Positions 1-8,679 of a stretch of 64,000 nt of DNA are shown here, one piece after another. The notes under the pieces were generated by a model. The model saw nothing but the letters and a program-made list of their open reading frames with translations, searched no databases and had not been told where the DNA came from. Where the stretch lies: contig CAWAHE010000011.1 of NCBI GenBank assembly GCA_963781775.1, positions 186,001 through 250,000 of the forward strand, given 5' to 3'. Within the stretch, counting starts at the first letter, position 1. The number at the start of each line of letters is the position of its first letter. The translations under genes and the position numbers were made by a program. The DNA is from CAVSRC01 sp963781775 (GTDB taxonomy: Bacteria > Pseudomonadota > Alphaproteobacteria > Rhizobiales > Kaistiaceae).

Positions 1-1
1 C

Positions 2-334
2 GCCCTTACCGGGCCGCAGGACTCCGTCGGCGAAATGGTCGCCGAGTTCGACAAACGCCGGAAGATCGTCGTCGACGAACTGAACAAGCTTCCCGGCGTC
101 ACCTGCATCACGCCGAAGGGCGCCTTCTACGCCTTCCCCAACATTTCGAAGACTGGCTACAAGGCCAAGCAACTCGCCACCGAGCTCCTCGAAAAGGCGG
201 GTGTCGCCACCATCGGTGGCCCCGATTTCGGCATCCTCGGCGAAGGCTACCTCCGCCTCTCCTACGCAAATTCAGCCGAGAACATCCTGAAGGCGACGGA
301 GCGAATGGCGGCGTTCCTCGGCAAGAACGACTGA
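2..334 (+). CDS. Class I pyridoxal-phosphate aminotransferase, C-terminal part
   Basis: This is the last 110 codons of a gene that begins upstream of the window; the frame is open from base 2 to the TGA at 332-334. The protein carries the small C-terminal domain of fold-type I aspartate/aromatic aminotransferases. It has a helix with paired arginines (EFDKRRKIVVDEL), a KGAFYAFPNIS segment near the substrate pocket, and the substrate-carboxylate arginine in GYLRLSYA. It probably transfers amino groups between aspartate or related amino acids and 2-oxoacids in the cytoplasm. The PLP lysine lies outside the window, so substrate preference cannot be judged. Confidence 0.85.
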   Translation, partial: ALTGPQDSVGEMVAEFDKRRKIVVDELNKLPGVTCITPKGAFYAFPNISKTGYKAKQLATELLEKAGVATIGGPDFGILGEGYLRLSYANSAENILKATERMAAFLGKND

Positions 335-402
335 GAGTTCTCAGCACCGCGTTGGCGGAACCCCGCGAACAGACGGGCGCATCTCGTAGGCATCGGCCGA
401 CA

Positions 403-1932
403 TTAGCTGGCCGGGGCGCTCGCCGCCTCGGCCTTCGTCTTTTTCGGCGGCGCGGTGCCCTTGAGGGTAACGAATGAGATCGCCGCCGCGATGAAGCACC
501 AGATGGCGCCGAACATCATCGCCGCCGAATAGGCCGAGAGGAACGCAGCCTCGACGGCCGGGCGGGCAGCATCGGCGGCCGCCGGGATGACGCCGAAGCG
601 GGCGCCGGCGGGCGCCGACCAGCCGAAGACGACGCCTGCCGTCGCGCCGAAGATGGCGATGGCGAGTACGCCGGCGAGCCGGCTGGCCGCGTTGCTGATG
701 CCGGAGGCGGCCCCGGACTTCCCATCGGGCGCGGCATTCATAACGGCCGTGGTGAGTGGCGATGCGGCCAGCGCCATGCCGCCGGCGACAAGAAATACGC
801 CGGGCATGACGCCGAGCCAAAGATTGGGAATGTTCGCCGCGAAGAACAGGCAGCCTGCGCCGACCAGAATGGGCCCAGCGACGAGGAAGAAGCGCGGGCC
901 GTATGTGTCGGCGAGCGAGCCGGTGTAGCGCGAGAACACGCCGATGATGAGCCCGAACGGGAGCAGCACGAGGCCGGCCGTTGTGGCACTGAGGCCGCGC
1001 TGCGCCAGCAGATCGAAGGGAACGAGGAAGAGCACGCCGCTCAGCGCACCGTACAGGAACACCGTCACGATGTTCACGCTTGTGAATACCTTGGAGTGGA
1101 ACATCGTCGGCGGCGTGATCGGGTTGGCCGCGTGCAGCTCCACATAGACGTAGACCGCGATCCCGATGAGCCCGGCTGCGATCGCACCGGAAATGAGCGT
1201 CGGGCTGACGTTGCCTTCGGAGATTGCGCTCAGGCCATAGGTCAACGCGCCGAAAGCCGCGACAGCGAGGATAGCGCCCTGCCAGTCGATGCCGCCCTTT
1301 TCGTCCTCGTCGCGGCTTTCCGGCATGTAGCGCCACGCCAGCCACAGGGCCATGACCGCGAGCGGCAGGTTGATCCAGAATGCTGCGCGCCAGGAAAGAA
1401 GGTCGATTAGGAAACCGCCGATCGGTGGGCCGAGGGCAGTGGTCACCGCCGAGGCGGCGGCCCAGGTGCCAATGGCCTTGCCGCGGATGTCCTTGGGGAA
1501 GGTCGCCGCGATGATCGCCAGGCTCTGGGGCACGAGCAGCGCGGCGCCGATGCCCTGCAGCGCACGGGCGGCGATCAGCGTCTCCACGGTCGGCGCGACC
1601 GCGCAGGTCAGCGACGCCAGCGTGAAAGCGACGATGCCGATGAGGAAGATCAGCTTGCGGCCAACGCGGTCGCCGAGGCCGCCGCCGACGAGGATCAGCG
1701 CGCCCAGCATAAGCAGATAGGCGTTTGCCACCCACTGCATGGCGGAGATGTCGGCGGCCAGTTCCTTCTGTATGGCCGGCACGGCGATGCCGACGACGGT
1801 CGAGTCGACAAAGGCCATCGACGAGGCGATGGTCGTGGCCGCCAGGACGTAGGGCCGCGCCTCGACCGTTCCCGGGCTGGCAGGCGGCTGGGGGGCTGCG
1901 CGGCCTTCTGGTGCCAGGGGTCTATGGGTCAC
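403..1932 (-). CDS. MFS transporter, DHA2 (EmrB/QacA) drug-efflux family
   Basis: The 509-residue protein has the hydrophobic pattern of a 14-helix major facilitator. The family motif after the first helix is FVDSTVVGIAVPAI (residues 41-54), motif A is GGLGDRVGRK (84-93), and ALGPPIGGFL matches the drug-antiporter motif C. About 27 residues before the first helix are rich in proline and alanine, and the C-terminus ends in a short lysine/alanine tail. It is expected to sit in the inner membrane and export lipophilic compounds by proton antiport. It stands alone, convergent with the aminotransferase gene and with no regulator or membrane-fusion partner beside it. The substrate is unknown. Confidence 0.85.
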   Translation of the reverse strand: MTHRPLAPEGRAAPQPPASPGTVEARPYVLAATTIASSMAFVDSTVVGIAVPAIQKELAADISAMQWVANAYLLMLGALILVGGGLGDRVGRKLIFLIGIVAFTLASLTCAVAPTVETLIAARALQGIGAALLVPQSLAIIAATFPKDIRGKAIGTWAAASAVTTALGPPIGGFLIDLLSWRAAFWINLPLAVMALWLAWRYMPESRDEDEKGGIDWQGAILAVAAFGALTYGLSAISEGNVSPTLISGAIAAGLIGIAVYVYVELHAANPITPPTMFHSKVFTSVNIVTVFLYGALSGVLFLVPFDLLAQRGLSATTAGLVLLPFGLIIGVFSRYTGSLADTYGPRFFLVAGPILVGAGCLFFAANIPNLWLGVMPGVFLVAGGMALAASPLTTAVMNAAPDGKSGAASGISNAASRLAGVLAIAIFGATAGVVFGWSAPAGARFGVIPAAADAARPAVEAAFLSAYSAAMMFGAIWCFIAAAISFVTLKGTAPPKKTKAEAASAPAS

Positions 1933-2550
1933 GGAAGGCAGCCTCCCCGCATCGCTGACAATCGCAGGTCAGTTTATCGCCCGCCCGATGCCGTGGCGAG
2001 AGTCGGCGCGGGGGAGCGAGTCGCGTGAAACGCCACCTTCAATCGTCGCTGCGGCGCACGCGTTCCCCGTTATCCACTGAAGTCCCAGAAGCCGGACTCT
2101 ACGCTTTCGCTCCGCGGCACCGCGCGCAATGATCTCTTCACCGCGATGGGAGCACGTCGAGTTCGACAAGGGCAAAGTCGAACGTCTGAGACAGGTTCCC
2201 GCGGAACCGCGACGGACGAAAGGCGAAAGCCTTGAGATCCGGTATGCCCCGCGGCGCCACGGAAAGGTACATGGCCGCAGCAATGTGGCTCATGAGCTGG
2301 AACGTGGTCCGGGACCGAGGTCGCAAGACCGAAGCTCCGGGTGGTCGGCGAAAGTTCCTGGCAACAGGGGCGAAACGCAGATCACACATCGGCTCGCCGC
2401 CGACGGCGCCCAACCCTTGGGCGAGGCTGCCGACGACAGGCGAACGATCAGGGAGGCGTCGATTGGGGCGACCCAAACGGCGCCTTTCTGATTCTGGGCG
2501 CCGGTTTCCGGCGATCGCCACCCTGAAACGCCACCACCCTGAAACGCGAA
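1933..2550. other. Non-coding interval between the MFS gene and cspA
   Basis: I see no convincing gene here. The open frames on both strands have atypical composition and no recognisable domain or ribosome binding site. Near the right end the 14-mer CCACCCTGAAACGC occurs twice (2518-2531 and 2534-2547), with a further GAAACGCC partial copy. This is a degenerate GAAACGC-rich patch rather than a regular array. Confidence 0.5.
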
Positions 2551-2575
2551 ACGCCGCCGGCAAGGCCGACGGCGT
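2551..2575 (-). terminator. Second hairpin downstream of cspA
   Basis: ACGCCGCCGGC and GCCGACGGCGT form an 11-bp stem with one mismatch and a 3-base loop. In the minus direction it is followed by a T-rich stretch (TTTCGCGTTT), so it could act as a back-up terminator for cspA. Confidence 0.45.
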
Positions 2576-2596
2576 CCGTAAGTTCTACCGGTGAAG

Positions 2597-2616
2597 GCCG
2601 CGCCTTGAGGCGCGGC
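2597..2616 (-). terminator. Hairpin immediately downstream of cspA
   Basis: GCCGCGCC-TTGA-GGCGCGGC is a perfect 8-bp stem with a 4-base loop starting 12 bases after the cspA stop codon. No clean T-tract follows, so it may work together with the next hairpin or mainly protect the mRNA 3' end. Confidence 0.55.
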
Positions 2617-2628
2617 GCTCGATAAGCT

Positions 2629-2841
2629 CTAGACGAGCTCGAGCTTCACTGCCTTCGGGCCCTTGCCCATCTTGTCCGGCTCGACCTCGAACGAGACCTG
2701 CTGGCCGTCGGTCAGGTGGCTGATGCCGGCCTGCTCGAGCGCGCTGACGTGAACGAACACGTCCTTGGAGCCGCCCTGCGGGGTGATGAAGCCGAAGCCT
2801 TTAGAGGAGTTGAAGAACTTTACGGTGCCAGTCTGGCGCAT
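2629..2841 (-). CDS. cspA: Cold-shock domain protein (CspA family)
   Basis: A 70-residue single cold-shock domain, the usual length for the family. RNP1 (KGFGFITP, residues 14-21) and RNP2 (DVFVHVSAL, 27-35) provide the aromatic surface that binds single-stranded RNA and DNA. Such proteins melt RNA secondary structure and act as cytoplasmic RNA chaperones. A longer open frame extends upstream, but the ATG at 2841 is chosen because the domain begins there and AAAAGGA lies about 8 bases upstream. Two hairpins follow the stop codon, so the gene appears monocistronic. Whether it is cold-inducible cannot be read from the sequence, but the putative long 5' leader fits post-transcriptional control. 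Confidence 0.93.
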   Translation of the reverse strand: MRQTGTVKFFNSSKGFGFITPQGGSKDVFVHVSALEQAGISHLTDGQQVSFEVEPDKMGKGPKAVKLELV

Positions 2842-3027
2842 TGGGATATCCTTTTCCCTAGTTGTCACAATGGGCGCACGCACGCCCGAACGTTGTCGGC
2901 AGCTTGTTGATCGGGGAAAGGAAGCAAAGCGTCTTATCGAGACGGCCAGGGAAATTCCCAAGACCCGCGAGGCGTTTACCCCCGCGCCGTTTTCCAGTCT
3001 CCGGGGTAAAAGTGCCCGAACGGTGCA

Positions 3028-3056
3028 GATATGACTCGAAAATGCCCAGATTGCAA
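3028..3056 (-). promoter_or_regulatory. Candidate cspA promoter with a long 5' leader
   Basis: TTGCAA (3051-3056) and CATATC (read on the minus strand, 3028-3033) are separated by 17 bases. Transcription from here would leave roughly 180 nt before the cspA start codon, similar in size to the regulatory leader of E. coli cspA. This rests on pattern only. Confidence 0.35.
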
Positions 3057-3088
3057 GGCGCGGCATATTTTCGCGGAGCCCGACAACC

Positions 3089-4490
3089 CTAGCGCGTCAC
3101 CAGCTCCGGCCCCATCAAAGTGTAGGGCAGCCAGGTCGACAGGATCGGCGTGTAGGTCACAAGCACGAGGAACAGGAGCAGGATGGCGACGAACGGCATC
3201 GCCGCCCGCACGACCTCGACCAGGCTCATGCCGGTTATCCCGGAAGTGACGAACAGGTTGAGCCCGATCGGCGGGGTGATCATGCCGATCTCCATGTTGA
3301 CCACCATGATGATGCCGAGATGGATCGGGTCGACGCCAAGCTCGATGGCGATGGGAAAAACCAGCGGCGCCACGATCAGCAATAGTCCTGACGGCTCCAT
3401 GAACTGACCGCCGAGCAGGAGCAGCACGTTGACGGCGATCAGGAATGTCCACCAGTTGAAGCCGGCGCCGATCATCCAGTCGGTGATCACCTGCGGTATG
3501 CGCTCGGTGGTCAGCACATGGGCGAAGAGCAGCGCGTTGGCGATGATGAACATCAGCATGATGGTCGTGCGGGCCGAGTCGACGAGCACCTTCACCGTGT
3601 CGCGATGCAGGCAGGCAGGCACGAACCAGGCCACCGTCGCGCCGATATTGCGCAGCGACGGCGCGGCCAAGCGGCTCACCCGGCTTCCGCCACGGCACGT
3701 CCTTCAGCGGCCCCATGTCGCGATAGACAAACAGCGCGATCAGGAAGGCATAGACCGCCGCCACGGCCGCCGCCTCGGTCGGCGTGAAGATGCCGCCATA
3801 GATGCCGCCGAGAATGATGATGACCAGGAACAGGCCGAAGGCGGACTCGATCGCCGCCACCGACATCTCGCGGAAGCCGACGAAAGGCTGCGCCGGCAGG
3901 CCCTTGACCCGCGCCGCGATGTAGATGCCGGCCATCAGCATCAGTCCGGCGACGAAGCCCGGGATGATGCCGGCGAGAAACATGCGGCCAACCGAAACGT
4001 CGGTGGCGGCGCAATAGACCACCATCACGATCGACGGCGGGATGAGGATGCCGAGCGTGCCGGCATTGGCGATCACGCCGGCGGCGAATTCCTTCGAGTA
4101 GCCGACCTCGCGCATGGCGGCGATGGCGATGGTGCCGATGGCGACGACGGTTGCCGGCGACGATCCGGAAAGCGCCGCGAACAGCATGCAGGCGAAGACG
4201 CCGGCCATGGCGAGACCGCCGCGAAAGTGGCCGACACAGGCGATGGCGAAGCGGATGATGCGGCGCGCGACGCCGCCGGTCGACAGGAAGTTGGAGGCGA
4301 GCACGAAAAACGGGATGGCAAGCAGGGTATAGCCCTGCGTCGACTGGAAGAACTTCAGCGCGATCGAGGCCAGCGAGTCGTTCGAGAAGAAGATGATGAT
4401 GACGAGGCTCGATAGGCCGAGCGAAACGGCGATCGGTACGCCGAGCGCCAGCATCGAGAGAACGAGGACGAAGAGGATGGCGGATTCCAT
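3089..4490 (-). pseudogene. dctM: TRAP transporter large permease DctM, frameshifted
   Basis: This is the 12-helix DctM subunit that drives sodium-coupled uptake in TRAP transporters. Residues 1 to about 270 read continuously from the ATG at 4490, with the family signatures GVPIAVSLGLSSL and ALSGSSPATVVAIG. The rest (NALLFAHVLTTERIPQ, PPIGLNLFVTSGITG) continues in another frame to the TGA at 3089. The switch lies at about 3645-3700 and is repaired by dropping one base, giving about 466 residues, normal for the family. The gene starts 9 bases after the dctQ stop codon. Either it is a recent pseudogene that disables the transporter, or the extra base is a sequence error; I favour error because no other defect is seen. 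Confidence 0.8.
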
Positions 4491-4499
4491 GTTCCGGCC

Positions 4500-5096
4500 T
4501 CAGCGCCCGGCGACAGGCGGCGGATCGACCCCGGCGCCCGACTGTTCGCGCAGGAGATCCTCGGCCTCGTGCCCCGCCGCCAGCCCGTCGCGCCGGCCGC
4601 GCAGGATCATCACCGCCGCCTCGCCGGCGCGATATGCGAACAGGACCATGCCGATCGGCAGGATCGAGTAGATCGCCCAACGCGGCCAGTGCAGGTCGGC
4701 CGTCTTCAGCCCGACCGCGTACATCTTGCCGACATAGCCGGCGCCGCAAATCTTGCCGGTCGCCAGCGGATTACCGCAGGAGCCGTAGAAGAGGATTGCC
4801 GCATAGACGATGCAGGCAAGCGCGCCGAACACCGCCATCGCCCGAAAGGCCGGCGCCGGCAGGAGGCGGATCAGAACGTCGACGCCGAGATGGGCGCCGA
4901 TGCGCATGGCGTAGCTGGCGCCGAACAGGACGAGCCACGCAAACATGATGGTGGTGAGTTCGAGCGCCGACGCCCAGCCGGAATTGAACACGTAGCGGGC
5001 AACCACCTGGCTGAAGGTGACGATGGTCATCGCCGCCAGCAGCAGCGCGATCACCGACTCCTCGATGCGCCTCGTCAGCCTGTGGAATGCGTCCAT
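4500..5096 (-). CDS. dctQ: TRAP transporter small permease DctQ
   Basis: A 198-residue inner-membrane protein with four predicted helices. It shows the DctQ pattern: an N-terminal amphipathic stretch, VVARYVFNSGWASALELT, FAWLVLFGASYAMRIGAHLGVDVL, and a tryptophan-bearing loop before the last helix. It bridges the large permease and the periplasmic binding protein. The ATG at 5096 is chosen over upstream starts because GGGAGGGG lies just before it and the family homology begins here. It lies between dctP and dctM on the minus strand. The insert CGNPLATGKICGAGYVGKMY between helices is longer than in minimal DctQ proteins. Confidence 0.88.
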   Translation of the reverse strand: MDAFHRLTRRIEESVIALLLAAMTIVTFSQVVARYVFNSGWASALELTTIMFAWLVLFGASYAMRIGAHLGVDVLIRLLPAPAFRAMAVFGALACIVYAAILFYGSCGNPLATGKICGAGYVGKMYAVGLKTADLHWPRWAIYSILPIGMVLFAYRAGEAAVMILRGRRDGLAAGHEAEDLLREQSGAGVDPPPVAGR

Positions 5097-5155
5097 GGCA
5101 GGCCCCTCCCCCGCGCGGCCGGCGCATTGCCGGCCGGAGCCGACGATATGAGACC

Positions 5156-5185
5156 GGAGGCCCGGACCCTCCCGCCCGGGCCTCC
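5156..5185 (-). terminator. Intercistronic hairpin between dctP and dctQ
   Basis: GGAGGCCCGG and CCGGGCCTCC form a perfect 10-bp stem with a 10-base loop, 15 bases after the dctP stop codon. No T-tract follows. It is better read as an mRNA-stabilising or partially terminating element that keeps the binding-protein mRNA in excess. Confidence 0.5.
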
Positions 5186-5200
5186 GCTTGTTCCGTTCGC

Positions 5201-6199
5201 CTAGGTGCCCTTGTTGGCCGCCAGCGCGGCGTCGATGACGTCCTGGCCGATCTGGTCGGAGAATTTCGACCACACCGGCTTCATCGCCGCCTTCCATGCG
5301 GCGCGCTGCGTATCATCGAGCGTGCGGATGGTCGTGCCGGCGGCGACGATCTTTGCCTTGGCGGCCTCGTTCACTTCGCCGGCCTTGGCGTTCCACTTGT
5401 CGGTCACCTCGGTCAGGATCTTGCTCAACTGGTCGCGCTGGTCGGCTGGCAAGCCGTCCCAGAACTCAGCCGAGGTGACGAGCAGATAGTCGAGCACGCC
5501 GTGATTGGTCTCGGTGATGCCGTCCTGCACCTCGAAGAACTTCTGGGTGTAGATGTTGGAATAGGTGTTCTCCTGGCCGTCGACGACGCCGGTCTGCAAC
5601 GCGCCATAGACTTCCGAGAAGGCAAGCTTCTGCGGCACCGCGCCGAGCGCCTCGAACTGCGCTTGCAGAACGTCGGACGGCTGGATGCGGAATTTCAGTC
5701 CTTTGGCATCGGTCGGCAGCAACAGCGGCTTGTTGGCCGACATCTGCTTCATGCCGTTGTGCCAGAAGCCAAGGCCAACAAGGCCCTTGTCATGCATCGA
5801 ATTGAGCATCTTCTGGCCGCCTTCCGACTTCTGGAAGCGGTCGACCGCGGCGATATCGTCAAACACGAAAGGCAGATCGAACAGGCGGAAGACCAGCGTG
5901 TACTGCTCGAACTTGGACAGCGACGGCGCGGCGAGCTGAACGTCGCCGAGTATCATCGCCTCCAGCACCTTGTCGTCGTCGAAGAGCTGCGAGCTTGGAT
6001 AAACCTCGACGCAGACCTTGCCGTTCATCTCGCTGTTGACGCGGTCGGCGAACTCGGTCGCCGCCTCACCCTTCGGATTGCCCTTTGGCGCGACGACATG
6101 ACTGAATTTGATGACCGTTTCGCCGGCGTCGCAGCCGCCGGCCGCGAAGGCCGGCGCCGAAAGCAGCAAGATTGCCGCGAACAATGCCAATCTTTTCAT
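5201..6199 (-). CDS. dctP: TRAP transporter solute-binding protein DctP
   Basis: A 332-residue periplasmic receptor of the DctP family. It starts with a Sec signal peptide (MKRLALFAAILLLSAPAFA) and continues with IKFSHVVAPKGNPKGEAA, typical for the family. The conserved arginine that binds substrate carboxylate is expected in LKFRIQPSDV, and TYSNIYTQKFFEVQ matches the common NTxSxI/QKFxEVQ region. The ATG at 6199 is preferred because GGGAGG lies just upstream and the signal peptide begins there. With dctQ and dctM it makes a TRAP uptake system for an organic acid; the adjacent KDPG aldolase suggests a sugar acid, which is inference. Confidence 0.92.
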   Translation of the reverse strand: MKRLALFAAILLLSAPAFAAGGCDAGETVIKFSHVVAPKGNPKGEAATEFADRVNSEMNGKVCVEVYPSSQLFDDDKVLEAMILGDVQLAAPSLSKFEQYTLVFRLFDLPFVFDDIAAVDRFQKSEGGQKMLNSMHDKGLVGLGFWHNGMKQMSANKPLLLPTDAKGLKFRIQPSDVLQAQFEALGAVPQKLAFSEVYGALQTGVVDGQENTYSNIYTQKFFEVQDGITETNHGVLDYLLVTSAEFWDGLPADQRDQLSKILTEVTDKWNAKAGEVNEAAKAKIVAAGTTIRTLDDTQRAAWKAAMKPVWSKFSDQIGQDVIDAALAANKGT

Positions 6200-6334
6200 G
6201 TAGTTCCCTCCCAAACGAATTATCGCCGGGCTCCCTCCGCCCGCTAGCCTTGTGGCTACAGGATCAAGCTCCAGTCATCCTTGCGATGAGTCAACCACGA
6301 TAAGGGCTGCAAACCGCCGGCGGCGATCGCAATC

Positions 6335-6970
6335 CTAGGCGCGAAGGTGGGCCGCTTCCTGCGACAGCGCGATGATTCTCGCCCAGTCGCCGGCGGCCAG
6401 CGCATCGGCCGGCGCCACCCATGACCCGCCAACGCAGATGACGTTGGCAAGCCCCAGATAGGCCGGTGCGTTCTTCAGCGTGATCCCGCCGGTCGGGCAG
6501 AAGCGGATCGCCGGCAACGGAGCCGACAGCGCCTTGAGGTAGGCGAGCCCGCCGGCTGGCTCCGCGGGAAAGAACTTCAGCGTCGTGAAACCGGCCTCGG
6601 CCAGCGTCATCGCTTCACCGGCGGTCGCGACGCCCGGCAGAAACGGCACCGCACTGTCCTTGGCCGCTTCGATCAGGCCGGGCGTCGCGCCCGGGCTGAC
6701 GATGAATTTCGCCCCGGCCTTGGCCGCGTCTTCGTATTGACGCACGTCGAGAACGGTCCCCGCGCCGACATTGGCGCCCTCGACATCGCCCGCTATGGCG
6801 CGAATGCAATCGAGCCCGGCGGCGGTGCGCAGCGTCACTTCCAGCGCGGTCAGTCCGCCAGCGACCAGCGCCCGCGCCAACGGTATCGCGGTTGCGCGAT
6901 CGTCGATGGTCAGTACCGGGACCACCGGCGCTGCGGTGAGGATGGCTTGAAGCGTCTGGTCCTTGCTCAT
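6335..6970 (-). CDS. eda: 2-keto-3-deoxy-6-phosphogluconate (KDPG/KHG) aldolase
   Basis: A 211-residue class I aldolase, the usual length for Eda. PVVPVLTIDD opens the barrel, Glu44 lies in LEVTLRT, GAGTVLDV and FIVSPG follow, and the Schiff-base lysine is Lys132 in LKFFPAE. RFCPTGGI binds the phosphate. It splits KDPG into pyruvate and glyceraldehyde 3-phosphate, the last step of the Entner-Doudoroff route; the same fold also acts on KDPGal and 4-hydroxy-2-oxoglutarate. It lies 135 bases upstream of dctP on the same strand, so the two may be co-transcribed. The ATG at 6970 is used; another in-frame ATG lies 9 bases upstream and no strong ribosome binding site separates them. Confidence 0.9.
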   Translation of the reverse strand: MSKDQTLQAILTAAPVVPVLTIDDRATAIPLARALVAGGLTALEVTLRTAAGLDCIRAIAGDVEGANVGAGTVLDVRQYEDAAKAGAKFIVSPGATPGLIEAAKDSAVPFLPGVATAGEAMTLAEAGFTTLKFFPAEPAGGLAYLKALSAPLPAIRFCPTGGITLKNAPAYLGLANVICVGGSWVAPADALAAGDWARIIALSQEAAHLRA

Positions 6971-7024
6971 GGCCGGCATGTGTAGCCATGCGCCGGCCGC
7001 AGACCAAGCGGATTCTGGCGGCGC

Positions 7025-7053
7025 TTGTCGACTTTCGCGATTGCCCCTATAGG
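7025..7053 (+). promoter_or_regulatory. Candidate bioY promoter
   Basis: TTGTCG (7025-7030) and TATAGG (7048-7053) with a 17-base spacer lie 38 bases before the bioY start codon. The -10 is part of the palindrome CCTATAGG. I do not see a clear BioR-type TTATCTATAA site. Confidence 0.45.
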
Positions 7054-7091
7054 AACCACACCGCATTTCTTGCTTCTCCGGGGTCTTCAAA

Positions 7092-7709
7092 ATGTCGTCC
7101 ACCACCGCCTCCCGTGCGCTCGCCACCGCTGTCTGGCCGGCGAGCGTCAGCCGCATCGTGCAAGCCGTGATTCTGGTCCTGCTCGGCACGGCGATCCTTG
7201 CCATTTCGGCGAAGGTGAAGGTGCCGTTCTGGCCGGTGCCGATGACGCTGCAAACCCTGGCGGTGCTGCTCATCGGCGCCGCCTATGGCTCGCGCCTCGC
7301 TGTTGCGACCGTGCTTGCCTACATCGCGGAAGGCATGCTCGGCCTGCCGGTCTTCACCAACACACCGCCTTTGCTCGCCGGCCCAGCCTACATGCTCGGA
7401 CCGACGGCCGGCTTCATCATGAGCTGGGTCGTGGTCGCAGCCATTGTCGGCCTCGCCACCGATCGCGGCTGGGACCGCTCGCCGCTTCGCCTCGGCGCCG
7501 CCATGCTGGTGGCCGTGGCCGTACAATTCGCCATGGGCTTCGCCTGGCTGGCGTGGTTCGCCCAGCTCCCCAATGGCGCTGCCGGCATCGGGGTTGCCAA
7601 GGCGTTCGCCGGTGGCGTCGCGCCCTTCGTCCTCGGCGACCTGCTCAAGGTCGTGTTCGCCGCGGGCCTTATCCCGGCAAGCTGGACGCTGGTCGACCGC
7701 AAGGGCTGA
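7092..7709 (+). CDS. bioY: Biotin transporter BioY (ECF S component)
   Basis: A 205-residue membrane protein with about six hydrophobic segments, the standard BioY size. Conserved features include the KVKVPFWPVPMTLQTLAVLL segment near residues 41-60, GLPVFTN followed by a glycine-rich loop (GPAYMLGPTAGF), and a C-terminal FVLGDLLKVVFA helix that carries the biotin-binding region. It captures biotin at the inner membrane. No bioM or bioN energising subunits lie nearby, so it either acts alone, as some BioY proteins do, or shares an ATPase encoded elsewhere. It is divergent from eda and is followed by a long gene-free region. Confidence 0.93.
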   Translation: MSSTTASRALATAVWPASVSRIVQAVILVLLGTAILAISAKVKVPFWPVPMTLQTLAVLLIGAAYGSRLAVATVLAYIAEGMLGLPVFTNTPPLLAGPAYMLGPTAGFIMSWVVVAAIVGLATDRGWDRSPLRLGAAMLVAVAVQFAMGFAWLAWFAQLPNGAAGIGVAKAFAGGVAPFVLGDLLKVVFAAGLIPASWTLVDRKG

Positions 7710-8679
7710 GCGCCGGTCGACGGTCGCCGCGCTCGACGCGGCGATCCATTCCATTTGACCCATCGCGCGACACGTGCGGGTTGGGCACACGGCTTTGAGA
7801 CACACTCCGGTCATTCCCGCGCAAGCGGGAATCCGGGGGGTTGATCGCCAGCGCCGGCTGCGTCGCCCCTGGGTCCCTGCGTTCGCAGGGACGAGCGGGT
7901 GGGCACGGCCTCGCATTCCCGCGAGCGATTGGCTCCGGGTTGATGAACCTTTCAAAGAGCGTCCTCACGTCTTCTGACATGAGGGGTGGCGGGCGCTCGA
8001 AGAGTGCCGCGTCGGGTAGTCCGTTGGGTGGCGCTCTCACGAGCGCCCGCCGCGGTGGTTTTCGCACCGGCCCCGCCTGGGCCAGAGACGAAGGCGAGGC
8101 GGGCTCCATCCGGACAGCCGACCTCTAGACGACCACGGCACCGTTGCGGATTTCCCCGCCCGTCTGCTCCGTGGTTGACCCTCGCCTGCCTGTAGCGCTG
8201 CCCTTCGGAGGCATAGCGCGGCGAAGGAGCGATCCTCCGCTGGCGGGCTTCCGGGCCTCCGCCGCTCCGCTTGCGATGCGAGGCGGCGGACACCGCACCC
8301 CGCTCCACCTCAGGTCGCCACCGGTCGGCGCCCCTCACATGAGCGAGGATGCGGGCATCATCTCATGGGGTCATGAGGGCGGGGATAAGTAATTTTCGGA
8401 TTTATCTTATCCCCGGTTGGCGAGGCCATGAGAGAATGGGGCGGGCCATGTCCGCGGGCTCAGCCGACCGCTACGCGGGTCGTCTGGCGAAGGCGCGGTT
8501 TGACGACCTCCGAGTGCGGTTAGCGCGGGGTTGATCGCGGGCGCGACAGTGTAATCAGGCGTGGCCCCGGGCGCGGGAACTGCAACCCCGTGCCGCCCAA
8601 GGCTTGCACACGTTGAACACTTTCTAGCCACAAGTAAGGCGCGTACTCTGCCCCGGTGCGAATGGCAGCGGCGGGCCTC
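7710..8679. other. Palindrome-rich non-coding region
   Basis: Nearly 1 kb without a supportable gene. It holds several perfect inverted repeats: 7813-7832 and 7873-7892 (see repeat entry), GGCGGGCGCTCG at 7988-7999 with its complement at 8040-8051, CTCATG/CATGAG at about 8363-8378, and GGGGATAAG at 8381-8389 with its complement at 8406-8414. Open frames crossing it have no domain and are dominated by arginine and proline. It could be a remnant of insertion or rearrangement, or a cluster of dispersed palindromic elements. Confidence 0.6.
7813..7892. repeat. Paired short palindromes resembling a dispersed intergenic repeat
   Basis: ATTCCCGC-GCAA-GCGGGAAT (7813-7832) and GTCCCTGC-GTTC-GCAGGGAC (7873-7892) are two perfect 8-bp stems with 4-base loops, 40 bases apart. 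Hairpins of this CATTCCCGC type recur as dispersed intergenic elements in many proteobacterial genomes; copy number here cannot be judged from a single window. Confidence 0.6.

Noticed and set aside
1969..2594. Overlapping open frames on both strands between the MFS gene and cspA
   Set aside because: Atypical composition, no domain, no ribosome binding site, and none is better than the others.
7952..8338. A 128-codon minus-strand open frame in the palindrome-rich region
   Set aside because: It is arginine- and glycine-rich, crosses inverted repeats, and has no ribosome binding site or recognisable domain.
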